DNA from: a virus
IMG/VR virus record: IMGVR_UViG_3300035670_000875
Coordinates: 1-31,947 of that record
Direction: 5' to 3' (one strand)
DNA: 31,947 nucleotides
Translations under genes and position numbers: made by a program
Shown: positions 22,662 to 30,683 of the stretch, piece after piece
Position numbering within the stretch: the stretch's first letter is position 1
Layout of the letters: every line of letters begins with the position of its first letter
Notes under the pieces: generated by a model
The model's database searches: none
Told to the model about the DNA's origin: nothing
What the model saw: only the letters and a program-made list of their open reading frames with translations

Positions 22662-23075
22662 ATGGCCAACACGAACCAGAAGCTGCATGGTAAGAATGCG
22701 GCGATCTATCTCGGCGGGGCCAAGGGTAGCGGTGGCGTCAAGATCGCCTCCAAGACCGACTGGACCCTGCGTCGAAATCGCGATTACGTGGATGCGACCA
22801 CGTTCGGCGATACCAACCGGACCTATCTGGCGGGCCTGCCAAACGTCGAGGGGACGTTCGCTGGTCTGTTGGACGTCTCTGGTGACCTGCTGCTCAACGC
22901 AGCCACCTCGGATGCCACCCAGATCTACCTGTACGCCGATGACGGCGCCTCGGCGATCCTCATCGCCAATGGCCCCGGCTTCATCGACGGCAACGTCAAC
23001 GCTTCTGTGACCGATGCGGTCCGTTACACCGGCGACTTCCGTGCGTCCGGTGCCTGGACCATCTTCGAGGGCTAA
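22662..23075 (+). CDS. major tail (tube) protein
   Basis: The product is 137 aa, with a GAAAGG ribosome binding site. It has a typical small siphoviral tail-tube composition: ANTNQKLHGKNAAIYLGGAK, WTLRRNRDYVDATTFGD, TYLAGLPNVEGTFAGLLD and a final strand ASGAWTIFEG. The T-F-GD-N...GL-N/EG-F motif is widely found in tail-tube proteins of siphophages. Length is at the short end of the family. A perfect 15-bp hairpin follows the stop, consistent with an abundantly expressed gene. Confidence 0.87.
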   Translation: MANTNQKLHGKNAAIYLGGAKGSGGVKIASKTDWTLRRNRDYVDATTFGDTNRTYLAGLPNVEGTFAGLLDVSGDLLLNAATSDATQIYLYADDGASAILIANGPGFIDGNVNASVTDAVRYTGDFRASGAWTIFEG

Positions 23076-23087
23076 TACCCCCTTTCT

Positions 23088-23127
23088 GTATATGTGGCCC
23101 CCAGCCTCCTCCGGGGGCCACATATAC
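23088..23127 (+). terminator. perfect 15-bp hairpin after the tail tube gene
   Basis: GTATATGTGGCCCCC (23088-23102) and GGGGGCCACATATAC (23113-23127) pair perfectly with a 10-nt loop. It begins 12 bp after the tail-tube stop and ends 7 bp before the next ATG. Only TTC follows, no T-run. Like the hairpin behind the capsid gene it may attenuate read-through, or stabilise the upstream mRNA, of a highly expressed structural gene. Confidence 0.75.
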
Positions 23128-23134
23128 TTCATCC

Positions 23135-23455
23135 ATGACTTTATCGGGGGTCGTCTTTCGTTCCTTGAAGGGGAGTCAAGGACAGATCACCGTGCCTGGA
23201 TTGGGTGCGGTCGTTGCTGAATTCCAATCGTGGACATTGAAGCGGCATGAAGAGAGCCGATCGGCTGGACCGGTCTGGACTCTTCATGCCGTTTTTCGTT
23301 ATCAGAACGATGTGTTGCTACATAACGACGCCATGAAGAAACGCATCAGACTGCAGCTCAATGACAAAACGAAGATCGATATCTGTAATTGGAGATCGAT
23401 GCGCGTCGAAGGAAGTCAACTCATCGTAGAAGGAGCCGTTCAGTGTCCGATGTAG
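23135..23455 (+). CDS. small tail protein, unknown
   Basis: The product is 106 aa. It begins TLSGVVFRSLKGSQGQITVP and contains alternating strands (WTLHAVFRYQNDVLLHN; KKRIRLQLNDKTKIDI; LIVEGAVQCPM), the pattern of a tail-tube-like or tail-accessory beta protein. It lies between tube protein and chaperone genes. Its codon use is more AT-tolerant than its neighbours. An exceptional hairpin with a T5 run lies inside it (23243-23296). The next gene overlaps its end by 13 bp if the GTG start is used. Function not assigned. Confidence 0.7.
   Translation: MTLSGVVFRSLKGSQGQITVPGLGAVVAEFQSWTLKRHEESRSAGPVWTLHAVFRYQNDVLLHNDAMKKRIRLQLNDKTKIDICNWRSMRVEGSQLIVEGAVQCPM
23243..23296 (+). terminator. terminator-like hairpin inside a coding region
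   Basis: CGGCATGAAGAG (23243-23254) pairs perfectly with CTCTTCATGCCG (23280-23291) and is directly followed by TTTTT (23292-23296). The 25-nt loop contains two further palindromes, AGCCGATCGGCT (23255-23266) and GACCGGTC (23268-23275). This fits an intrinsic terminator better than the intergenic hairpins do, yet it lies within the 106-codon gene. It may act only on untranslated RNA. Confidence 0.55.
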
Positions 23456-23751
23456 GAGTCATGAAGTTCGAAGAGAAGACAGTGACCATCAAGGGTCAGA
23501 AGTTCCGCTTCCGTGAGCTGTCTGTCGCTGAGAACGACGAGTGCGCCGATGCTGCTCGGAACCCTGATGGCACCGTCAATGGACGGACGATGATGCGCAT
23601 GATGATCATCAAAGCATCGCTCGACCCCAAGCTCGACACTGACATGATCGGGAATCTGCCGCAGCGGGCATATATCAAGATCTACGACGCTGTCTCCGAC
23701 CTCAACACCATCGATCTCAGCGACGAGGACGAAGACGGGGGAAACGCCTAG
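23443..23751 (+). CDS. tail assembly chaperone (lambda gpG-like)
   Basis: The product is 102 aa. The start is taken at GTG 23443, with AAGGAG 8 bp upstream; an ATG at 23461 follows AGGAG too closely and would give 96 aa. Residues 10-60 read FEEKTVTIKGQKFRFRELSV..., then DLNTIDLSDEDEDGGNA at the end: a beta start, helices and an acidic tail, typical of gpG-like chaperones that coat the tape measure protein. It ends at TAG 23749-23751 with a slippery heptamer G GGA AAC just before the stop. A -1 shift there would add the downstream open frame. Confidence 0.85.
   Translation: MSDVGVMKFEEKTVTIKGQKFRFRELSVAENDECADAARNPDGTVNGRTMMRMMIIKASLDPKLDTDMIGNLPQRAYIKIYDAVSDLNTIDLSDEDEDGGNA
23739..23745 (+). 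other. -1 programmed frameshift site G GGA AAC
   Basis: The heptamer lies in the chaperone frame as G|GGA|AAC, the canonical X XXY YYZ slip motif and nearly identical to G GGA AAG used by phage lambda for gpG-T. Slipping one base back reads CGC CTA GCG... and bypasses the TAG at 23749. A CGCCG/CGGCG pair (23752-23756, 23792-23796) could form a weak downstream stem. Confidence 0.85.
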
Positions 23752-23942
23752 CGCCGTTCGACTATGTGCGATGCGAGATCGCCAAGTTGTTCGGCGTATT
23801 GCCCATCCAGCTCAAGCAACTCCCACTCTCTGAATTTCAGATCATGTATCGCTTCTGGATGAGAGAAGTCAAGTCCATCCAAAAAGCGAATGATCGCTTC
23901 ACGTCCGAAGGCGACCCAAAGGACGGAGACATCCTGGAGTAG
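23745..23942 (+). CDS. T-frame extension of the tail chaperone (gpGT-like), made by -1 frameshift
   Basis: This open frame of 65 codons has no plausible independent start near its beginning and continues from the slip site to TAG 23940-23942, 6 bp before the tape measure ATG. The encoded part starts RLAPFDYVRCEIAKLFGVLP and continues with a helical QLKQLPLSEFQIMYRFWMRE, then a charged tail. In lambda the gpT part of gpGT recruits the tail tube protein while gpG coats the tape measure; the same role is inferred. The full fusion would be about 166 aa from 23443. Confidence 0.82.
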   Translation, partial: RLAPFDYVRCEIAKLFGVLPIQLKQLPLSEFQIMYRFWMREVKSIQKANDRFTSEGDPKDGDILE

Positions 23943-23948
23943 GTCCTC

Positions 23949-26900
23949 ATGACCGATCCGCTAGGCGTTGCCGAAGTACAGGTAACCGCTGATGTCGCAG
24001 CTGCGCTAGACGCCATCGCCAAGGTCCAATCGGCCTTGGAGGCTCTGGCTGAAGCTGCGAACATCCATGTGAATATCAACGGTGGCGGGGATATCCCCAA
24101 GGGCGAGCAGAATCGCCAGTATTCCGCCGCTGATATAGCTCGCTATGCCCAGGGCATGGTCCCTCGCGGCTCGGATGTCGGATCTATCAAGGGCACCGCA
24201 GAGATCGACATCGATGCCGATTCCATCGCTGCACAGGTGAAGGAGGCCATCGAAGGCCAGACCTACTCCATCAAGATCGAGCTCGATACCCAGCAGATCC
24301 AGACCCAGCTAAGAAATCTCGTCATCCCTGTCCAGTTCCAACAGCAGGGCGGAAACGGAGCGCCGGTCGCATCATCGCCAGCGGTTCCCATGGCCAAACC
24401 GCCTGCCGCTGCCATAAAATTCGTCAACGACAAGGGTGGCGACGCCGGGATCGACCGAGAGTTCTTGCAGCAAGCGGCAGACCTCGCCTCTGCGATGTCT
24501 GGACAACGACACAGTGTCCCACCAGGCGACCTGCATAGCTCTGACGTCGTCAGGCTCTTGACGCAGTACGGCATGGCGATGGGGGCGGCACCAGGCTCTG
24601 GGTTCAAGTCGTACACGACCACTGGGAATAGGTTCCTCTCAGAGAAGGGGCAGGTCTATTCCGGGCCGCTCGACCGTATGGTGAAGGTCGCCACTGCTGG
24701 TGGTTACAACAAGGATGACGCCCAGACAGAGCTCCAAGAGGTCGCCCCGACGATCCACAAGCTGATGCAGAAGGTCACTCCTACCTATGTTGGGAGTGCT
24801 CAGCCAGCAGCTCCAGCACCTGTGCAACAAGTCGTTCAGCAGCAACAGCAGCAGTATGTACAGCAGCAGCCTGTACAAACCACCCAGGCACCTCCTGGCC
24901 AACCGCAACCTGCATACACGCCGATCCTTCCACCCCGTGGCCCTCTTCAGGGGCTTACCCAAGAGATGGCAGCCAAGGTCGAAGCGTATGTCCTAGAAGC
25001 TGAAGCAGCTAGGGTCGCTGCTGGTCAGGCCATGGAAGAGACGCCAGTCCCCAGTGTCGATACCGACTGGCTCCTCCAGCAGATCGGTGACCGTCGCCGC
25101 GAGGGGAGTCGTGCTTCTCGGTCGGGTGGCACCATCGCACGCCACGGTGAGATTACCGACTACGACGCCATGGGCAGACCGGTGTCTGCAAGCAAGCGTC
25201 GGTCTGGTGGTGCGCGTCCCTTGGTCGGGCCGATGTCCATGCTCGGTCGCAACGCCGAGGGTAAGGAACTAGAGATCGATGTCACCGACATCGGAGAGAT
25301 GGCCGCCGCTGGTGTCTTCCATGGCTGGAACGTCTCGAAGGAAACCGGTGAGCTCATCCCTCGACCGATCGGAGAAGACGGCAACTATGTAAACGTCCAG
25401 TCCCAGGTCGTCGGCACATACGACGCTGAAGGCAACCTCATCGGTCAACGCCGACATGCGGTCGATAAGATGTCGCCTGGGCAGTTGCTCCAAAGGGCAT
25501 TGTCGGCACGTCTCCGACGAGAGATCGGGACCGACGAGTTCCAAGCCATCACTCGGCGGTCGGCTGAAGGCAAGACTGCTGATGAAGCGGGTGCAACGAC
25601 TGGGTATTTCGCGTCACCGATGGCGTATGGCGCGAACGTTCGCAAGGCTCTCGGGCCGCTCAGTGCTGGCCATCAGGGCTTCATGCGCCCATCGATGCAC
25701 CCAGAAGAAGACGCAGCCAGGGATTGGCTTGAAATGACCGGTGGTTCTGGTGTGCCACTCGGTTCTGCGACCCTGCGCCCCGAAGAGTTCATGACGCCGG
25801 AGCAGTCGGCGGATTACGCGAAGTATGACAAGAACCTGGGCATCAGGCAGCGGGCGCGTCAGCTACGAGAGCAGCTTCGCTCTGGTCGCCCCGATGCACT
25901 GACAATCGACGAGCTGCTCAAGAATCGTGGCCAGCAGGCTGGATTCGATAGCACCGGTTCGGCTGGTCCAGAGTTCATGGCTGAGCTGTCTGGACTCTTC
26001 GAGGCGATCCTCGACCCGAACCTGCTACCAACAACGGCGTCTGAAGACTTTGGCAAGTTCAATGCAGGGGAGTCGTTCGGAGACCCTGGCAAGGGTGGTC
26101 GTGGGACCGGTGCGGTCTGGAACTCGCTTGAATACCAGATGGGCCGGATCCTGGCCGCCACCGGTCTGCTCCCAGCTCTAGGCTTTGATAAGACCCAACC
26201 AGTCACCTTCAAGATGATGCGGGATGCCATCCGCAACCAGCAGGGTGGATTCATCCCTGCTGCGATGTTGGATGCCATCGCCAAGGAGCGTTTCGAGAAG
26301 GTCGGCTTGGCATTTGACAAGGCTGACCAGATGGGCAGCACCGAGAATGCTGCTGTCACCCGTGAGACCAAAGCAGCCAAGCTTGAAGGTGCGCCGACAC
26401 TTGGTTACAAGGATCGCAGGGACAAGGCTGAGCGAGAGCTCGCTGAGGCGAAGAAGGAACAAAAGCTTATCCAGTCTCGTGCGATGGGTCGTCTTGCGCC
26501 CAGGACGGCGACGGCGATGGCCAATGCACAACGAGACGATCGAGCTGGGCTATCAGCCCTACCGGAAGCTTCTGAATTCGAAACTGGGAAGACAGAAGAG
26601 GAGGTCAAGGCGGCGGTCGCTGAAGCCATCAAGGGCGACATCGACAAGGCGAAGGCCGCTGAAGAAGATGCTGCCAATCGGGTGACCCAAGAACGCCAGG
26701 TCGAGCGTGTCACCGGAAGCATCGTAGACAAGCTCCGTGAAGCTGGTGATGAGGGGATCTATGACATCCCCTCGCTGTTGCAGAAGGTCACAGCACCGCT
26801 TGAAGAGGGTGGGCTGTTCGGACGTAACTTCAACACGCTTGCTGATCCGGCCGGTGAGCAGCTCATGCCAGGCGTCTTGGATAAGGCGATCGGTGACATC

Positions 26901-29900
26901 GTCCAAGGCCAGTACACCCAGCGTGGTAAGTCGGCCATCCATGTTCGACCAGCCAGTCGCACGATGGGTGAGGCATACACCGTTCCGATCCAGCGAAAGG
27001 GTCTCAACCGTGGTGCCACAGAGCTTCATGACGTTGGCGGTGTAGTCAACTACATCGACCCGCAAACCGGTGACGTCGTCCCACGCGAGGAGATCAAGCG
27101 TCGTCAGGCCACTCGGTATGACACATCGAAGTCCACCAAGTCGGCACTCACTGACCCGACCGAATTCCAGGCAAAGGCTGCTGCGGCTGGTGGGTTCATT
27201 CCCCCGATCGGAGAAACGCTTCGGGCCGAGAAGCAGGCCAAGGACCTGTCTAGGGCACAGGAGATGGCTGAGACCATCACCCCTGGTGCCCAAGCTATGG
27301 TCGTCACCATCGGTGGGCCACTGCCACTTCCTGTCACCATCGCTGGCGGCAGCATGGGGCCTGGTGGTCCCGGTGGCCCTGGGAAGCGGGGCATCGGCGG
27401 GCATGATGACGATAGCCGCCGTGAGAATGCACGAGAGGCTGCTGCGGCAGCCAAGGTGAAGGAACCGCCGCCGTATACACCGGATCCTAGGAAGGACGTC
27501 ATCTTCGTCAGTCCTGGCGGACGGCTTGGCCGTACCCCGAGCCCGACCGAGGTCTATGACCAGAACATCGGGCGCTCGATGCCGTACCGACCAGGGACCG
27601 GCAAGGAGGACCAGGTATTCCGGCGTGCGACAGGCGAGATCAACATGCCTGGCGTACGGCTCCCTGCGCTTCAGCATGCGACACCTCCTCCGCTTCCTGG
27701 CATCCAGTACGACAACCCGCTGCTCTTGCCAGCACAGGCGGCTGATGCGCGTTCCCGTGGGGCACGACCACTCGACACGCTTGGCAATGCCCAGCGACCC
27801 GTAGCGGCGTTCGGGCAAGAGTCTGGCGTCGTACTCGAACAGCGTGATCGAGACCTGCGTATGAAGCAGGAAGCCAAGGATCGTACTGAAGCAGAACGTC
27901 AGGACGAGCGAGAGGCACGGGAAAAGGAGGCCAAGGCCAAGGCTGAAGCTGCGAAAGCAGGGAAGCCTGGAGAGCAGAAGACCAAGTCTGATGCAGAGCG
28001 ACTGGCGCTCAAGGCCAGGGCTCCATCGGAGTCTCGTCTTGACCAGTTGCTTCGTTCTGCAGGATCAGCCCTACCAGTACCTGAATTCGATACGGCTGTC
28101 TATGAAGAACAGGAATTCCAGCGGGCACAGCAAGGTGCTCGTGCGTCTCTTCGACAGGCACGAGGCAAGCTCCCTCAGCGTGCTCTCAGCACGTCGATCG
28201 TCCAGATCGCAGAGAACCTGTTCGGTGGCATCGAGAAGCCACTGGCGAAGATCGCTCAGGCTGAACAGGAGTTCACCCAGCTTGGTCAGATCGGGCGTCA
28301 GCGTGGTCGTGTCGATGCTGACCTCCAGCTCCAGCGTATCCGCCGAGATGTCATCGGTGAAACGATCCAGCGAGAGAAGGCTGCACCAGAGGCCGATCGC
28401 ACACTCAGTCTCAAGCAGATCGAAGAGCTTGAGATCGGGTTCGAATCACTCACCGATGAGATCGACCTCAACGAACGAAGCCTGAAGAAGCTCACCGAGC
28501 TCGAAGACGAGCAATCCAAGAAGGTCACCGACCTCGCAGAAAGTGCTGTCGGTGCTTCTGACGTCCTTCGGAACCTTGGTGCTGGATTCGTCGGTGGTGT
28601 CGGTGGTGCTCTTGTCACCCAGCTCGTCAGCCAGGTGGCTGGGGCGGTCATGCAGGGCTTCCAGCTAGCGATGCCGACCCTTGATCGGGCGCTTGGTGGG
28701 GCTAATGTCGCTGGCCGGGTCCAGACCGGTCTGGCCCAGGCGTATACCCAAGGCGGGTATAGCCAGACCGCGATCCGAGAGACCCTCGCTCAGGCCGGTT
28801 TGACATCCGAGACGATGGCTCGGTTCGAAGGCACGGTCAACGCGAATGCTGAGGCTGTCGCCCTCGCCAACCAGATGGATGATGCCAGGAACCTCATCTT
28901 CACCGAGCAAGCGGTCACCGGGCAGATGGGCTCCTCTGGGCTTCTCCCGGCTTACTACCAACAAGTCGGTGGCGTCAGCTTGCCCAACCCATTGGGTGGT
29001 CGATTCGAATGGGGCGGGTCAGATTCTCCTGCGAAGGTCTTCGCCGGGATGATCAATGATGCTGCCCAGAAGGTCGATAAAGAGCTTGGTTTTTCACAGA
29101 GTGATGTCGGCATCGCTCAGAACGCCTATGACACCGTTCGGACAGAACAACTAGGGATGCCGAAAGAGTCAAGGCTGACCGAAGATCAGATGTGGGAACG
29201 AGCTCAAAAGATGGTTGGGCTCCCCGAAGGGGCATGGCTAGCAGCCAGGGGCGAAGGAGACACCACCACTGATCGGATCGAAGAGGCCATCAATTCTCAG
29301 CTTGGTGACAAGTTCTCGGTCGAAGGTGGCCTCAACCAAGATCAGTACGCCAGCTTCCGTGCGCTTGGAGGGCAGGCAGGCGACCTCGCCGCAGCACTAG
29401 AGAAGAACAATCTCATCCTGACCGAGAACGGCAAGCCCGTGACTGTCGATCGGTTGGGCGAAGCACTGAATGCTGCGACTGGTGGTGGTCAGGGGAATAT
29501 CGATGTCGAAAGCATGGCTCGCGCCATGGGCAGTGACATCGGGTTCAAGAACGAGCTCTGGGCGATGGCCCAGGGACAGGCCCGAGCGGTCCAGATGCGA
29601 GAGATGGACTTTGCCATGCAGGGCATGGGGCATCCGGTCCTGACTGCTGGGCAGGCTCGGGCACCGATGTCAGTCGGTGGAGACGTTAGGGGCTTGAGTG
29701 GAGGCGGTTCCTTCGCGGGCCAATACCAGTCACTGGCGAGCGATGTGCGTGCCTTCGAGCGCCAGGGCGAAGAGATGCTCACCTCCTTGATGCCCGACAA
29801 GGTGAACGAGGAGTACCGCAACCTCGGTCGAGCCCTGCAAGACCTTCAGGCTGAGTCACAGGCGATCTCTCGTACCCAGGCGTGGCGTCAGTATGAGATG

Positions 29901-30683
29901 GCCATCAAGCAGGCCCGCTATCAGGTCGAAGACCTGCAGGCCCTGACCGGCCAGGGGGCTGGCTCGGAGATCGGCGCTCTCGAACGCCAGAACATGCTCT
30001 TGCAGCGGCGACTCCAGCTACTGCAGTTCGAGCAGCAGCAGCGGTCCATCAACTTCCAGGTCGCCGTAGCTGGGTTCCAGTCCGCTGGCCTCACCGGAGA
30101 AGAGCGATCCGCTCGTCTGGATATCGCTCGACGTGAAGCCGAGATCCAGCAAAAGATGCTGAACATCAACAAGCAGATGTTCAACAACCAGGTGACCATC
30201 GTTGACCAGTCGAACCTGCGTCAGCTTGAGCTCGCCACGATGAATCTGCGCAACGTCGCTGCGTCCTTCAGGGAGAACAGTCGGCTCAGTGAGATCGGCA
30301 CGCTGTCGGAGCTCATCGGTCGTCGTCAGAAGCAGGTCGAAGCGCAATACAACGAGCAGAAGCAGTTCTGGGCACAGGCCGATGAGGCACTGACGCAGTT
30401 CACCAAGGACCTTGGCAACCGGACCAAGACCCTGGCGAACCAGGTCGATGTCCAGGTGGAGGGCACGGTCACCTTCCAGCAAGCCCTTGGCCAGATGATG
30501 GAACAGAACGACCGCCTTCAGCAGCTCATCGAGAAGGGCACGTCACCTGGCCTCATCGTGCGAGACATCCACATCTCGCCACAAGCTCAGACCATCGTCG
30601 GGTACCACCAGCTCGTGACCATGATCGCCGATCGCATCGGTGAGATCTTCGACCTAGTCGGTGGAAACAACTCCAACTCATGA
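23949..30683 (+). CDS. tape measure protein
   Basis: The product is 2244 aa, the largest in the window, located directly after the frameshifted chaperone gene, as expected. The N-terminal ~120 residues are helical. A Pro/Gln-rich, probably disordered linker with a Q-run spans about residues 280-330. Long charged helices dominate (e.g. about 830-900 and 1310-1350, rich in K, E, A). A hydrophobic Gly/Val/Ala segment at about 1540-1575 (GAGFVGGVGGALVTQLVSQV) is the likely membrane-inserting or pore part. The C-terminal third is coiled-coil-like with repeated Q (LLQRRLQLLQFEQQQRS). No lysozyme or peptidase motif was recognised. At 0.15 nm per residue this predicts a tail of roughly 330 nm, unusually long. 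Confidence 0.96.
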   Translation: MTDPLGVAEVQVTADVAAALDAIAKVQSALEALAEAANIHVNINGGGDIPKGEQNRQYSAADIARYAQGMVPRGSDVGSIKGTAEIDIDADSIAAQVKEAIEGQTYSIKIELDTQQIQTQLRNLVIPVQFQQQGGNGAPVASSPAVPMAKPPAAAIKFVNDKGGDAGIDREFLQQAADLASAMSGQRHSVPPGDLHSSDVVRLLTQYGMAMGAAPGSGFKSYTTTGNRFLSEKGQVYSGPLDRMVKVATAGGYNKDDAQTELQEVAPTIHKLMQKVTPTYVGSAQPAAPAPVQQVVQQQQQQYVQQQPVQTTQAPPGQPQPAYTPILPPRGPLQGLTQEMAAKVEAYVLEAEAARVAAGQAMEETPVPSVDTDWLLQQIGDRRREGSRASRSGGTIARHGEITDYDAMGRPVSASKRRSGGARPLVGPMSMLGRNAEGKELEIDVTDIGEMAAAGVFHGWNVSKETGELIPRPIGEDGNYVNVQSQVVGTYDAEGNLIGQRRHAVDKMSPGQLLQRALSARLRREIGTDEFQAITRRSAEGKTADEAGATTGYFASPMAYGANVRKALGPLSAGHQGFMRPSMHPEEDAARDWLEMTGGSGVPLGSATLRPEEFMTPEQSADYAKYDKNLGIRQRARQLREQLRSGRPDALTIDELLKNRGQQAGFDSTGSAGPEFMAELSGLFEAILDPNLLPTTASEDFGKFNAGESFGDPGKGGRGTGAVWNSLEYQMGRILAATGLLPALGFDKTQPVTFKMMRDAIRNQQGGFIPAAMLDAIAKERFEKVGLAFDKADQMGSTENAAVTRETKAAKLEGAPTLGYKDRRDKAERELAEAKKEQKLIQSRAMGRLAPRTATAMANAQRDDRAGLSALPEASEFETGKTEEEVKAAVAEAIKGDIDKAKAAEEDAANRVTQERQVERVTGSIVDKLREAGDEGIYDIPSLLQKVTAPLEEGGLFGRNFNTLADPAGEQLMPGVLDKAIGDIVQGQYTQRGKSAIHVRPASRTMGEAYTVPIQRKGLNRGATELHDVGGVVNYIDPQTGDVVPREEIKRRQATRYDTSKSTKSALTDPTEFQAKAAAAGGFIPPIGETLRAEKQAKDLSRAQEMAETITPGAQAMVVTIGGPLPLPVTIAGGSMGPGGPGGPGKRGIGGHDDDSRRENAREAAAAAKVKEPPPYTPDPRKDVIFVSPGGRLGRTPSPTEVYDQNIGRSMPYRPGTGKEDQVFRRATGEINMPGVRLPALQHATPPPLPGIQYDNPLLLPAQAADARSRGARPLDTLGNAQRPVAAFGQESGVVLEQRDRDLRMKQEAKDRTEAERQDEREAREKEAKAKAEAAKAGKPGEQKTKSDAERLALKARAPSESRLDQLLRSAGSALPVPEFDTAVYEEQEFQRAQQGARASLRQARGKLPQRALSTSIVQIAENLFGGIEKPLAKIAQAEQEFTQLGQIGRQRGRVDADLQLQRIRRDVIGETIQREKAAPEADRTLSLKQIEELEIGFESLTDEIDLNERSLKKLTELEDEQSKKVTDLAESAVGASDVLRNLGAGFVGGVGGALVTQLVSQVAGAVMQGFQLAMPTLDRALGGANVAGRVQTGLAQAYTQGGYSQTAIRETLAQAGLTSETMARFEGTVNANAEAVALANQMDDARNLIFTEQAVTGQMGSSGLLPAYYQQVGGVSLPNPLGGRFEWGGSDSPAKVFAGMINDAAQKVDKELGFSQSDVGIAQNAYDTVRTEQLGMPKESRLTEDQMWERAQKMVGLPEGAWLAARGEGDTTTDRIEEAINSQLGDKFSVEGGLNQDQYASFRALGGQAGDLAAALEKNNLILTENGKPVTVDRLGEALNAATGGGQGNIDVESMARAMGSDIGFKNELWAMAQGQARAVQMREMDFAMQGMGHPVLTAGQARAPMSVGGDVRGLSGGGSFAGQYQSLASDVRAFERQGEEMLTSLMPDKVNEEYRNLGRALQDLQAESQAISRTQAWRQYEMAIKQARYQVEDLQALTGQGAGSEIGALERQNMLLQRRLQLLQFEQQQRSINFQVAVAGFQSAGLTGEERSARLDIARREAEIQQKMLNINKQMFNNQVTIVDQSNLRQLELATMNLRNVAASFRENSRLSEIGTLSELIGRRQKQVEAQYNEQKQFWAQADEALTQFTKDLGNRTKTLANQVDVQVEGTVTFQQALGQMMEQNDRLQQLIEKGTSPGLIVRDIHISPQAQTIVGYHQLVTMIADRIGEIFDLVGGNNSNS

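Noticed and set aside
26559-27818. Long open frame on the - strand (419 codons) opposite the tape measure gene
   Set aside because: It lies fully inside a well-supported + strand gene, the translation is Arg/Leu-rich and domain-less, and all other genes in the window run +. It is a composition shadow.
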